This document shows positions 8,316-14,566 of a DNA stretch of 19,167 nt, piece by piece. How positions within the stretch are numbered: position 1 is the first letter of the stretch; the number at the start of each line of letters is the position of its first letter. The stretch is from Azophilus sp964572185 (GTDB lineage Bacteria; Pseudomonadota; Gammaproteobacteria; Pseudomonadales; Azotimanducaceae). The stretch spans positions 1-19,167 of the forward strand of contig CAZNFI010000047.1 of NCBI GenBank assembly GCA_964572185.1, written 5' to 3'. The notes beneath the pieces were generated by a model. It did no database searches and was not told where the DNA came from. It saw nothing but the letters and a program-made list of their open reading frames with translations. Both the position numbers and the translations under genes were made by a program.

Positions 8316-8479
8316 TTCCGAACGGCCCGTGGACAACGTCGCCGCAGCAGCGCAGCCTGTTGCCCGAATCGTTCCGAGGCCCCCTTTACACCGGCCGGGC
8401 TCAAGCAACCGCTCGCTGCCGCGGCCAGCCACAAACCGCGCCTGGGCAGCATCGCACCGCGCGAACTACTCGCCTTCAT
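8306..8479 (-). CDS. 57-codon lipoprotein-like ORF in the pilF position; possible in-frame deletion remnant of pilF
   Basis: A small ORF that begins at ATG 8479 within the rlmN stop (ATGA overlap) and ends at TAG 8308-8306, just inside rodZ. Residues 1-25 read like a lipoprotein signal: basic RR at 13-14, hydrophobic LWLAAAASGC, lipobox ASGC, Cys25. The tail ERFGQQAALLRRRCP resembles the C-terminal end of PilF proteins, which often finish with an L-RRRFP-S-like segment. Gammaproteobacteria commonly have pilF, a TPR lipoprotein of about 250 residues needed for PilQ secretin assembly, exactly between rlmN and rodZ. The simplest reading is that an in-frame deletion removed all TPRs and left signal and tail. 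Third-position GC is lower than in the neighbours, as expected for relaxed selection. It may persist because rodZ translation depends on it. The ORF is certain; the pilF origin is inference. Confidence 0.5.
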   Translation of the reverse strand: MKASSSRGAMLPRRGLWLAAAASGCLSPAGVKGASERFGQQAALLRRRCPRAVRKCR

Positions 8480-9609
8480 GTCGTAGCCGTCTGCAGATCG
8501 TCGACCCGGGCAAGATATCGGGCCTGGCGGCGGGTTCTGTCCGCGACCCGGCCGGTCAACTGCCCGCAGGCCGCATTGATGTCGTCGCCGCGGGTGGTTC
8601 GCAACATGGCCGCCCGGCCGGCGTCCATCAGAACTTTCTGAAAAGCCCGCACCCTGGACGCATCAGGCTTTTGATAGCCGGAGGCGGGGAACGGATTGAA
8701 CGGGATCAGGTTGATCTTGCAACGCACGTCGCGCAGCAGTTCGGCCAGTTCGGCGGCCTGGTGAAGACCGTCGTTCACCCCTTTCAGCAGGGTGTATTCC
8801 ATGGTCAGCAGGCGCCGCTCACCAAGGCCCTGCACATACCGATTGCAGGCGGCCAGCAGGTCGGCAATCGGATACTTCCGGTTGAGCGGCACGAGCACAT
8901 TGCGCAGTTCGTCATTGGGCGCATGCAGGGATACCGCCAACGACACGTCGGTTCGCTCACCCAACGCGTTGATGGCAGGCACCACACCCGCGGTAGAGAT
9001 GGTGACCCGCCGTTTGGAAATGCCGAAAGCGAGGTCGTCCATCATGAGACTGGCCGCGTTGAGCACCGCCTCGACGTTCAACAGCGGCTCGCCCATGCCC
9101 ATGAATACTACATTGCTGACCGTTTCGCCCCGAGCCTGCAATTCCCGGTCGGCGAGCCAAACCTGGCCGATGATGGCCGACGTGCTCAGATTGCCGTTGA
9201 AGCCCTGTTTGCCGGTGGCGCAGAAACTGCAGTCGAGCATGCAACCGACCTGGGACGACACGCACAGGGTATTGCGGCCCCGGTCCGGAATCAGCACCGC
9301 CTCCACGCAGTTGCCGTTTTCAATGCGCAACACCCATTTGACGGTGCCGTCCGCGGACTCGTGCCTGGTAACCACTTCCGGAAGCCCGAAGCTGGCCGTC
9401 TCCCCCAGCCAGCCGCGCAAGGCCTTGGATAGATCGGTCATGGCGAGCGGGTCGAGCACGCCCCGGTGATAGACCCACTTCATCACCTGCCTTGCTCGAA
9501 ACGGCCGGTGTCCGGCAGACGCGAAGAAAGCCTCGAGGCCCTCCCGGTCGTAGTCGAACAGGTTTACTCGATCAGGCACCGCCGCACCGTGGGTGTACTT
9601 CCGAAGCAT
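8476..9609 (-). CDS. rlmN: Dual-specificity 23S rRNA A2503 / tRNA A37 methyltransferase RlmN
   Basis: A radical-SAM enzyme that makes 2-methyladenosine at A2503 of 23S rRNA and A37 of some tRNAs. The [4Fe-4S] motif CX3CX2C is seen as GCMLDCSFCATG (Cys123, 127 and 130 from ATG 9609). The SAM-binding GMGEPLLN, the SLHAPNDELR segment and the substrate-attacking Cys near the C-terminus (NAACGQL, Cys348) are all present. Start: ATG 9609 gives 377 residues and overlaps ndk by 38 nt. GTG 9579, 3 nt before the ndk stop, gives 367 and is also close to the usual distance before NLFDYDREGLEAFF. Neither has a strong ribosome-binding site, so coupling to ndk is likely. The frame open to 9720 is an antiphase extension inside ndk. 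The ndk-rlmN pair is canonical. Confidence 0.95.
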   Translation of the reverse strand: MLRKYTHGAAVPDRVNLFDYDREGLEAFFASAGHRPFRARQVMKWVYHRGVLDPLAMTDLSKALRGWLGETASFGLPEVVTRHESADGTVKWVLRIENGNCVEAVLIPDRGRNTLCVSSQVGCMLDCSFCATGKQGFNGNLSTSAIIGQVWLADRELQARGETVSNVVFMGMGEPLLNVEAVLNAASLMMDDLAFGISKRRVTISTAGVVPAINALGERTDVSLAVSLHAPNDELRNVLVPLNRKYPIADLLAACNRYVQGLGERRLLTMEYTLLKGVNDGLHQAAELAELLRDVRCKINLIPFNPFPASGYQKPDASRVRAFQKVLMDAGRAAMLRTTRGDDINAACGQLTGRVADRTRRQARYLARVDDLQTATT

Positions 9610-10009
9610 CGAAGAAGTAGGCGATCTCCCGCGCCGCGGACGCGGCGGCATCCGAGCCGTGCACCGAGTTGGCGTCCAGCGACTCCGCAAAATCGGCGCG
9701 AATCGTTCCGGGCTCCGCATCGCGCGGATTAGTGGCGCCCATCAGCTTGCGGTTCAGCCCAACCGCTCCCTCTCCTTCCAATACCTGAACCATTATGGGC
9801 CCCGAGGTCATGTATTGGCAGAGCGCGGAATAGAATGGTTTGCCCTGGTGCTCGGCATAGAACCCTCCGGCACGTTCCTGATCGAGGCGCAGCATTTTCG
9901 CGGCGACGATGCTGAGCCCCGCCTTTTCGAATCGGCTGTAGATTTCGCCGACCAGGTTTCTGGCCACAGCGTCCGGCTTGATGATCGACAAGGTGCGCTC
10001 GACTGCCAT
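9572..10009 (-). CDS. ndk: Nucleoside-diphosphate kinase
   Basis: Transfers the gamma phosphate of ATP to NDPs through a phospho-histidine and keeps NTP/dNTP pools balanced. It has 145 residues (E. coli 143). The catalytic His is His117 in NSVHGSDA, at the same number as in E. coli; IIKPDAV with the nucleotide-binding Lys11 and GATNPRDAEPGTIRADF are also present. ATG 10009 is preceded by GGAG 7-8 nt upstream. Nine upstream in-frame codons reach another start at 10036 but match no family N-terminus. It is the first gene of the long minus-strand run, with a 185-bp gap to suhB and a TATAAT box upstream, so it probably carries the operon promoter. Confidence 0.97.
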   Translation of the reverse strand: MAVERTLSIIKPDAVARNLVGEIYSRFEKAGLSIVAAKMLRLDQERAGGFYAEHQGKPFYSALCQYMTSGPIMVQVLEGEGAVGLNRKLMGATNPRDAEPGTIRADFAESLDANSVHGSDAAASAAREIAYFFDASEVHPRCGGA

Positions 10010-10074
10010 AAATTGCTCCACAAAAGGTTGTAGCACGCCGGTTCGATGGGCACGGCGCGATTGGGCGGCCGCGT

Positions 10075-10103
10075 ATTATACGCACTTGCCGCGACGGCCC
10101 ACA
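10075..10103 (-). promoter_or_regulatory. Putative sigma-70 promoter for the ndk operon
   Basis: A perfect TATAAT occurs on the minus strand at 10080-10075, about 65 nt upstream of the ndk start. A TG lies 2 nt before it, one base off the extended -10 spacing. The hexamer 17 nt further upstream (TGTGGG at 10103-10098) is a poor -35, so an activator or the near-extended -10 may compensate. This is the only convincing -10 in the 185-bp gap between suhB and ndk, and it probably drives ndk through der. Confidence 0.5.
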
Positions 10104-10126
10104 GACCACCTAGGAGACCACCTGGG
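10103..10126. repeat. Tandem 12-bp direct repeat at the ndk promoter
   Basis: Two adjacent 12-mers, AGACCACCTAGG and AGACCACCTGGG (11 of 12 identical), occupy 10103-10114 and 10115-10126. They lie directly upstream of and touch the -35 position of the putative ndk promoter. A tandem repeat of about one helical turn here could be a regulator-binding site, or chance in GC-rich DNA. Confidence 0.45.
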
Positions 10127-10134
10127 AGCCTGCA

Positions 10135-10150
10135 GGCTGGCCGACCAGCC
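10135..10150 (-). terminator. Possible terminator hairpin downstream of suhB
   Basis: Read on the minus strand, GGCTGG-TCGG-CCAGCC is a perfect 6-bp stem with a UCGG tetraloop, 44 nt after the suhB stop and upstream of the ndk promoter. The position suits termination of suhB transcripts. No T-run follows, so it is a weak or Rho-assisted candidate only. Confidence 0.25.
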
Positions 10151-10194
10151 ATGACAGAGCGGCCGCCGCGCAACCGACGACACGCTGGCGAAGC

Positions 10195-10980
10195 TCAGAA
10201 GTGGCGGCGCGTCTCCGCGACCACCGCCTTGAAGCACTTCGGATTGGCGGCGACGATGTCACCCGTCTCGAGCCACGTATCACCGCCTGCCAGATCACCG
10301 ACGAAGCCGCCGGCTTCGCGCACCAGCACCGAACCCGCGGCCACATCCCAGGGGCTCAGGCCGAGCTCCAGAAAGCAATCCACCCTGCCCGCGGCCGTAT
10401 AGGCAAGGTCGAGGGCGGCGGACCCCTGTCGGCGAACGCTGCGGCACTGCTGCATAAAGGAACCCAGGGCGCCCAAGTAAGCCTCCATTCGCCCTCTCGC
10501 GCCCGGCGGGATACCGGTCGCCAGCACTGCGTCGCTCAGGCGCCGCACCGCGCTGACGCGGATGCGCCTGCCATTGAGATAGGCCCCGGAGCCGCGGGTT
10601 GCCGCCCATTCCTCGTTGCGTACCGGGTCCACGATCACCCCGTGCTCGATGTGCCGGCCCCGCCGCACGGCGATGGAAACGGCGAAGTGAGGAATTCCGG
10701 AAAGATAATTCAGGGTGCCGTCGAGCGGGTCGACGACCCAGGTGTACTCGGCGGCCTCGGGCCCGGATACGCCCCGTTCCTCGCCATGAATGGCGTGGTC
10801 CGGATAGGCTTTTTGCAGCACCTCGGCAATCGCGTCCTCGGCCGCGCGATCAATGCTGGAGACATAGTCGTTGGGCGCCTTTTCCTGTACTTCGATCACA
10901 TCGAGGCGGTCCATGCCCTGCAGCAGGATCTGGCCGGCCCGGCGCGCCGCGCGCAGCGCAATGTTGGCCATGGGGTGCAT
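10195..10980 (-). CDS. suhB: Inositol-1-monophosphatase family protein SuhB
   Basis: A Mg-dependent, Li-sensitive phosphatase of the IMPase fold. In E. coli SuhB also binds the rRNA antitermination complex and is essential for normal ribosome synthesis. The metal ligands are present at E. coli numbering: Glu67 (HGEERG), Asp84 and Asp87 (DPLDGT) and Asp212 (SPWDVAAG). The protein has 261 residues and starts MHPMANIALRAARRAG, closely matching the E. coli N-terminus, which fixes ATG 10980. No clear ribosome-binding site precedes it. It diverges from trmJ, with only 20 bp between the two start codons, the same partner as in E. coli but with a much tighter spacer. Confidence 0.96.
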   Translation of the reverse strand: MHPMANIALRAARRAGQILLQGMDRLDVIEVQEKAPNDYVSSIDRAAEDAIAEVLQKAYPDHAIHGEERGVSGPEAAEYTWVVDPLDGTLNYLSGIPHFAVSIAVRRGRHIEHGVIVDPVRNEEWAATRGSGAYLNGRRIRVSAVRRLSDAVLATGIPPGARGRMEAYLGALGSFMQQCRSVRRQGSAALDLAYTAAGRVDCFLELGLSPWDVAAGSVLVREAGGFVGDLAGGDTWLETGDIVAANPKCFKAVVAETRRHF

Positions 10981-11000
10981 GGATGGTTAGCCTACAGGAC

Positions 11001-11726
11001 ATGAGTCTGCAGAACATCAACGTCGTGCTGGTGGAGCCCGCCCATCCCGGCAACATCGGCGCCGCCGCCCGGGCCATGAAAACCATGGGCCTGCACCGCC
11101 TGGCCCTGGTCAATCCCGCACGCTTTCCCGACCCCCAGGCTGAATGGCGGGCCGCCGGAGCCGCCGATGTCATCGATAACTGCCAGGTGTTCCCAGACCT
11201 CGGAGCGGCCATCGCTCCGTGCCGCTGGGTGGTTGGCACCAGCGCCCGGCAGCGGCGCATTCCCTGGCCGGCCGGCGAGGTTCGCGAGGTGACCGCGGAG
11301 CTCGCCCGGCACGCCGCCGATGGCGAGGTGGCCGTGGTGTTCGGACGTGAAACCAACGGCCTAAGCAACGAGGAACTGCAGCGCTGCAACCGCCACCTGC
11401 AGATCCCGTCCGCACCGGAGTACCCGTCACTGAACCTGGCCATGGCCGTGCAGGTAGTGGCTTACGAGATCTACCGGCACACCACCGACGCACCGCGCGC
11501 CCCCTCCTGGGACCGCAAGCCCGCAACGGCCGGCGAAGTCGAGGCGCTGCTCGCACATTTCGGGCAGGTGCTGACCGAAACGCAATTCATCGACGCGGCC
11601 AATCCGGGACAAAGCCTGACCCGGCTGCGGCGCCTGTTTGCTCGACTGCACCTTGATGAGACCGAAGTCGGCATGTTGCGCGGCATTCTCAGTCACCTGG
11701 CTGACCATCGTCGCCCGGCAAAATAG
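11001..11726 (+). CDS. trmJ: tRNA (cytidine/uridine-2'-O-)-methyltransferase TrmJ
   Basis: A SPOUT-class enzyme that 2'-O-methylates residue 32 of several tRNAs. The SAM-binding trefoil-knot motifs are FGRETNGLSNEE and IPSAPEYPSLNLAMAVQV; the N-terminal NINVVLVEPAHPGNIGAAAR is typical of the family. ATG 11001 gives 241 residues (E. coli 246) beginning MSLQNINVVL, aligned with the E. coli start. An ATG at 10983 adds six residues and would leave only 2 bp to suhB. The frame open to 10599 is antisense to suhB and is not coding. The TAG stop at 11724-11726 lies inside the IscR operator of the next gene; trmJ immediately upstream of iscR is the standard arrangement. Confidence 0.95.
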   Translation: MSLQNINVVLVEPAHPGNIGAAARAMKTMGLHRLALVNPARFPDPQAEWRAAGAADVIDNCQVFPDLGAAIAPCRWVVGTSARQRRIPWPAGEVREVTAELARHAADGEVAVVFGRETNGLSNEELQRCNRHLQIPSAPEYPSLNLAMAVQVVAYEIYRHTTDAPRAPSWDRKPATAGEVEALLAHFGQVLTETQFIDAANPGQSLTRLRRLFARLHLDETEVGMLRGILSHLADHRRPAK

Positions 11727-11747
11727 TGGACCGTTTTAGTCGGGTAT
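11723..11747 (+). promoter_or_regulatory. Type 1 IscR-binding site (iscR operator)
   Basis: The 25 bases match the published type 1 IscR consensus (ATASYYGACTRWWWYAGTCRRSTAT) at 23 positions. The mismatches are the sixth (G for Y) and tenth (C for T). Both half-sites are clear: ATAGTGGACC on the left and TAGTCGGGTAT on the right. It overlaps the trmJ stop codon and the -35 of the putative iscR promoter. Holo-IscR ([2Fe-2S]) bound here would repress iscR-iscS, as in E. coli. Confidence 0.85.
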
Positions 11748-11755
11748 TGCATACT
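11727..11755 (+). promoter_or_regulatory. Putative iscR promoter
   Basis: A -35-like TGGACC (11727-11732) and a -10-like CATACT (11750-11755) are separated by exactly 17 nt. Each matches the sigma-70 consensus at 4 of 6 positions. The -35 lies within the IscR operator, the geometry expected for repression by blocking polymerase. Transcription would start about 40 nt before the iscR ATG. Confidence 0.5.
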
Positions 11756-11802
11756 CGGCGGCGGGTTTCCCAACGCTCCGGACACTCCGGGGGATAGTCG
11801 CC

Positions 11803-12270
11803 ATGCGCCTGACAACCAGGGGCCGCTACGCGGTAACCGCCATGCTCGACATCGCGCTGCACCGCGAGGATGGCCCGGTGAGCGTTGTCGACATCGCCCA
11901 CCGCCAGGGCATCTCTTCTTCCTACCTCGAACAGCTGTTCGGCAAGCTGAAACGCGCCGGCCTGCTCGAGAGCCTGCGCGGGCCGGGCGGCGGCTATCGG
12001 CTGAACAACGAAGCGGGCGCCATCAGCGTATCCGACATCATCGCCGCCGTCGGCGAAGGCGTGGATGCAACCCGCTGTCATGGTGCGGCGGATTGCCAGG
12101 AAGGCCTGACCTGTCTCACCCACGACCTGTGGACCGACCTGTCGTTCGAAATCGACACCTTCCTCAAAGGCATTACGCTCGCCAGCCTGGTCGCCCGCAG
12201 CGAAGTCCAGTCCATCGCCCACCGGCAGAACCGCCTGGTCGAAGGGCTGATCGCGACACGGTCGGCTTAG
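11803..12270 (+). CDS. iscR: Fe-S cluster-sensing Rrf2-family regulator IscR
   Basis: A winged-helix Rrf2 repressor/activator that senses Fe-S status by carrying a [2Fe-2S] cluster. The DNA-binding N-terminus (MRLTTRGRYAVTAMLDIA, then SSSYLEQLFGKLKRAGLL and RGPGGGYRL) is canonical. All cluster ligands are present at E. coli numbering: Cys92, Cys98, Cys104 and His107 (ATRCHGAADC and TCLTH), so it should sense clusters. 155 residues. ATG 11803 follows a GGGGGA stretch about 9 nt upstream. Together with the operator 55 nt upstream this indicates intact autoregulation. It is followed by iscS after 109 bp; the rest of the usual isc operon (iscU, iscA, hscB, hscA, fdx) is not here. Confidence 0.97.
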   Translation: MRLTTRGRYAVTAMLDIALHREDGPVSVVDIAHRQGISSSYLEQLFGKLKRAGLLESLRGPGGGYRLNNEAGAISVSDIIAAVGEGVDATRCHGAADCQEGLTCLTHDLWTDLSFEIDTFLKGITLASLVARSEVQSIAHRQNRLVEGLIATRSA

Positions 12271-12302
12271 CAGCCCGTGGCAGATGTACGCCGCGGCCCG
12301 GT

Positions 12303-12327
12303 GCGGCGCGGATAGCGATTGCGCCGC
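12303..12327 (+). other. GC-rich hairpin in the iscR-iscS intergenic region
   Basis: Perfect 7-bp arms GCGGCGC (12303-12309) and GCGCCGC (12321-12327) enclose an 11-nt loop, halfway between the iscR stop and iscS start. No T-run follows, so it is not an ordinary terminator. It could protect the upstream iscR mRNA from 3'-5' decay or tune iscS expression; in E. coli this spacer is where RyhB acts and iscR mRNA is stabilised. Function here is unproven. Confidence 0.35.
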
Positions 12328-12379
12328 GGCGAGCGTAGGATTCTCGACTGAAAGACTGCTGTGGCCACGTCCGCCTGAT

Positions 12380-13537
12380 ATGAACAAGGTCGTCTATCTG
12401 GACTACTCCGCTACAACGCCGGTAGACGCGCGCGTCGCCGACAGGATGAGCGAGTGCCTGCTGCTCGAGGGCAACTTCGGCAACCCGGCCTCGCGCAGCC
12501 ACTACTACGGCTGGCAGGCCGAGGAAGCGGTGGAGGCGGCGCGCGCCCAGGTGGCCCGCCTGATCAATGCCGACCCCAGGGAAATCGTCTGGACCTCCGG
12601 TGCCACGGAATCCGACAACCTTGCCATCAAGGGCGTTGCCGAGGGCGCAAGCCGGCGCCATATCGTAACCAGCGCCATCGAGCACAAGGCGGTGCTCGAC
12701 ACCTGCGGCTACCTGGAGACCCGGGGGTTCGAAGTCACCTACCTGGTACCCGGCCGTGACGGCATCGTAACCACCGAGCAGGTGGCGGAAGCGCTGCGGC
12801 CGGACACCCTGCTGGTCTCCCTGATGCAAGCCAACAACGAGATCGGCGTTATCAACGACGTGGCGGCGGTTGCAGCCTTGTGCCGGGAACAGCGCGTACT
12901 GATGCATGTGGATGCTGCCCAGAGCGCCGGCAAGATACCGCTCGATGTGCAAGCCATGCCCATCGACCTGATCAGCCTGTCGGCACACAAGATGTACGGC
13001 CCCAAGGGCATCGGCGCCCTCTATGTCAGGCGCAATCCGCCGGTACGCCTGAAAGCCCAGGTTCACGGCGGCGGCCATGAACGCGGCATGCGTTCGGGAA
13101 CCCTGTCAACTCACCAGGCGGTCGGCATGGGTGAGGCCTGTGACATCATGCGCCGGGTGATGGACGAGGAAAACGCGCGCATCCTCAAGTTGCGGCAGCG
13201 GCTCTGGTCGCTGCTCAGGCAGATTCCCGGCACGGTGCTCAACGGCCATGAGCACCAACGCCTGCCCGGCAGCCTGAACGTGGCATTCGGGGGCGTCGAC
13301 GGCGAGACGCTGTTGCTCGCCCTGGACGACATTGCGGTATCCAGCGGCTCGGCCTGCACATCGGCCAGCGTCGAGCCATCCTATGTGCTGCGCGCGCTGG
13401 GCGTGCCCGACCAACTGGCCCATGCCAGCCTGCGCTTCAGCATCGGCCGCTACACCAGCGAAGAAGACGTGGACTATGCGGCGCGCCGGGTGGCGGAGGT
13501 GGTGTCGGGTTTGCACGCGCGCGCCGCACACGGTTGA
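12380..13537 (+). CDS. iscS: Cysteine desulfurase IscS, lacking the C-terminal IscU-docking tail
   Basis: A PLP enzyme that takes sulfur from cysteine as a persulfide and passes it to Fe-S scaffolds, tRNA-thiolation enzymes and others. PLP Lys204 (SAHKMYGPKG), His102 (EHKAVLDTC) and the persulfide Cys326 (SSGSACTSAS) are present, and similarity to E. coli IscS is high and nearly ungapped to about residue 377. It then ends VVSGLHARAAHG at 385 residues against 404 in E. coli, so the distal segment ending in the SIEWAHH-type tail that contacts IscU is missing. ATG 12380 aligns with the E. coli N-terminus, though without a clear ribosome-binding site; the frame open to 12284 lies in the intergenic region. 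No iscU follows: the next gene is convergent secF. Activity is probably retained; the preferred sulfur acceptor is uncertain. Confidence 0.94.
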   Translation: MNKVVYLDYSATTPVDARVADRMSECLLLEGNFGNPASRSHYYGWQAEEAVEAARAQVARLINADPREIVWTSGATESDNLAIKGVAEGASRRHIVTSAIEHKAVLDTCGYLETRGFEVTYLVPGRDGIVTTEQVAEALRPDTLLVSLMQANNEIGVINDVAAVAALCREQRVLMHVDAAQSAGKIPLDVQAMPIDLISLSAHKMYGPKGIGALYVRRNPPVRLKAQVHGGGHERGMRSGTLSTHQAVGMGEACDIMRRVMDEENARILKLRQRLWSLLRQIPGTVLNGHEHQRLPGSLNVAFGGVDGETLLLALDDIAVSSGSACTSASVEPSYVLRALGVPDQLAHASLRFSIGRYTSEEDVDYAARRVAEVVSGLHARAAHG

Positions 13538-13544
13538 ACGGCAG

Positions 13545-13611
13545 GTCGGCGGCCCGACAGCGAATCTTCAGGCTGGGGCATGACCGCACCGCGATCGGCC
13601 CGGCTGCCGAT
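13545..13611. terminator. Short hairpins between convergent iscS and secF
   Basis: The 108-bp gap between the iscS and secF stops contains GTCGG-CGGC-CCGAC (13545-13558), 8 nt after iscS, and a looser ATCGG/CCGAT pair (13594-13598 and 13607-13611, 8-nt loop). Either could help end the two convergent transcripts. Stems are short and no T-run follows. I looked here for remnants of iscU and saw none. Confidence 0.2.
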
Positions 13612-13645
13612 GGCCGGCGAGCCGCGCCGGAGTGGGATGACCCGG

Positions 13646-14566
13646 TCAGGGATAGGAGTCGCGTTCCCGCTCCTTCTCCACAACGACCAGGTCTTCCCGG
13701 GAGATGTTCATCAGCACCAGTATGTTCGATGCCACATAGATCGATGAGTAGGTGCCTATCACGACGCCGATGGTCAGCGCCGCGGCGAACCCGCGAATGC
13801 CCTCCCCGCCGGCGATCAGCAGGGCGAGCAGTACGAACAAGGTGGTCAGCGAGGTGACCAGCGTGCGGCCCAGGGTCTGGTTCAGCGAGGTGTTGATGAC
13901 ATCGACCGGCGATCCCCTGCGGATGCTGCGGAAATTCTCGCGGATACGGTCGGACACGACGATGGTGTCGTTCAGCGAGTAGCCCACCACTGCCAGGATC
14001 GCCGCCACCACGGGCAGATCGAAGTTCCATCCGGTGATGGAGAACACGCCGAGCACCAGCGTCACATCGTGAGCCAGCGCCGCCACCGCGCCCACCGAGA
14101 ATTGCTTGGTGAAGCGGAACAGGATGTAGATCATCACCACGCCGAGGGCGGTGAGAATGGCGAGCCCCGCGCTTTCCGCGAGTTCCTCGCCGACCACCGG
14201 CCCGACGAAATTCGACTGGCGCATGACGGCATCCGGCTGGTCTTCCTGAATCGCGTCGATAATCCGGTCGCCCAGTGTGGCCTGGTCGGTGCCGGGTTGC
14301 GGCGGCATGCGGATCAGGATGTCCCGCTCGGTGCCGAAATGCTGCACGACGCCGTCGACAAACCCGGACGACTCGAGCCGGGTGCGAATGGCCACCGGAT
14401 CGACCGGTGCCTCGAAGCCCACCTCGACCAGGGTGCCGCCGGTGAAGTCGAGGCCGAGATTGAGGCCCTTGAAGGTGAGAAAACCCGCCGACAGAATCAA
14501 CCCCACTATGGACGCCATGCCGGCGATGCGGCGCTTGCCCATGAAATCGAAGATCGGCAGCGTCAT
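13646..14566 (-). CDS. secF: Protein translocase subunit SecF
   Basis: A six-helix RND-superfamily membrane protein that works with SecD to drive late steps of Sec-dependent export using the proton motive force. 306 residues. Conserved LGLDFTGGTLVEV lies after the first helix. The later membrane core contains VVGYSLNDTIVVSDRIRENF, the SecF signature with the functionally important Asp/Arg region. ATG 14566 overlaps the secD stop (ATGA), so translation is coupled and no separate ribosome-binding site is needed. It is the last gene of the queA-tgt-yajC-secD-secF run and converges on iscS. The frame continues upstream through the N-run to 15205 only as an artefact of overlapping secD. Confidence 0.96.
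   Translation of the reverse strand: MTLPIFDFMGKRRIAGMASIVGLILSAGFLTFKGLNLGLDFTGGTLVEVGFEAPVDPVAIRTRLESSGFVDGVVQHFGTERDILIRMPPQPGTDQATLGDRIIDAIQEDQPDAVMRQSNFVGPVVGEELAESAGLAILTALGVVMIYILFRFTKQFSVGAVAALAHDVTLVLGVFSITGWNFDLPVVAAILAVVGYSLNDTIVVSDRIRENFRSIRRGSPVDVINTSLNQTLGRTLVTSLTTLFVLLALLIAGGEGIRGFAAALTIGVVIGTYSSIYVASNILVLMNISREDLVVVEKERERDSYP

Noticed and set aside
10010..10194. Remnants of fdx/iscX or other isc genes between suhB and ndk
   Set aside because: I translated this gap by eye on the minus strand and saw no Fe-S ferredoxin cysteine pattern or other similarity; only the promoter, repeat and a small hairpin stand out.
10599..11000. An N-terminal extension of trmJ by 134 codons
   Set aside because: It is antisense to suhB, has no family match, and ATG 11001 aligns with the E. 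coli TrmJ start.
12173..13078. A 301-residue minus-strand ORF across iscR and iscS
   Set aside because: It is antisense to two genes with complete catalytic and ligand residues and has no recognisable features.
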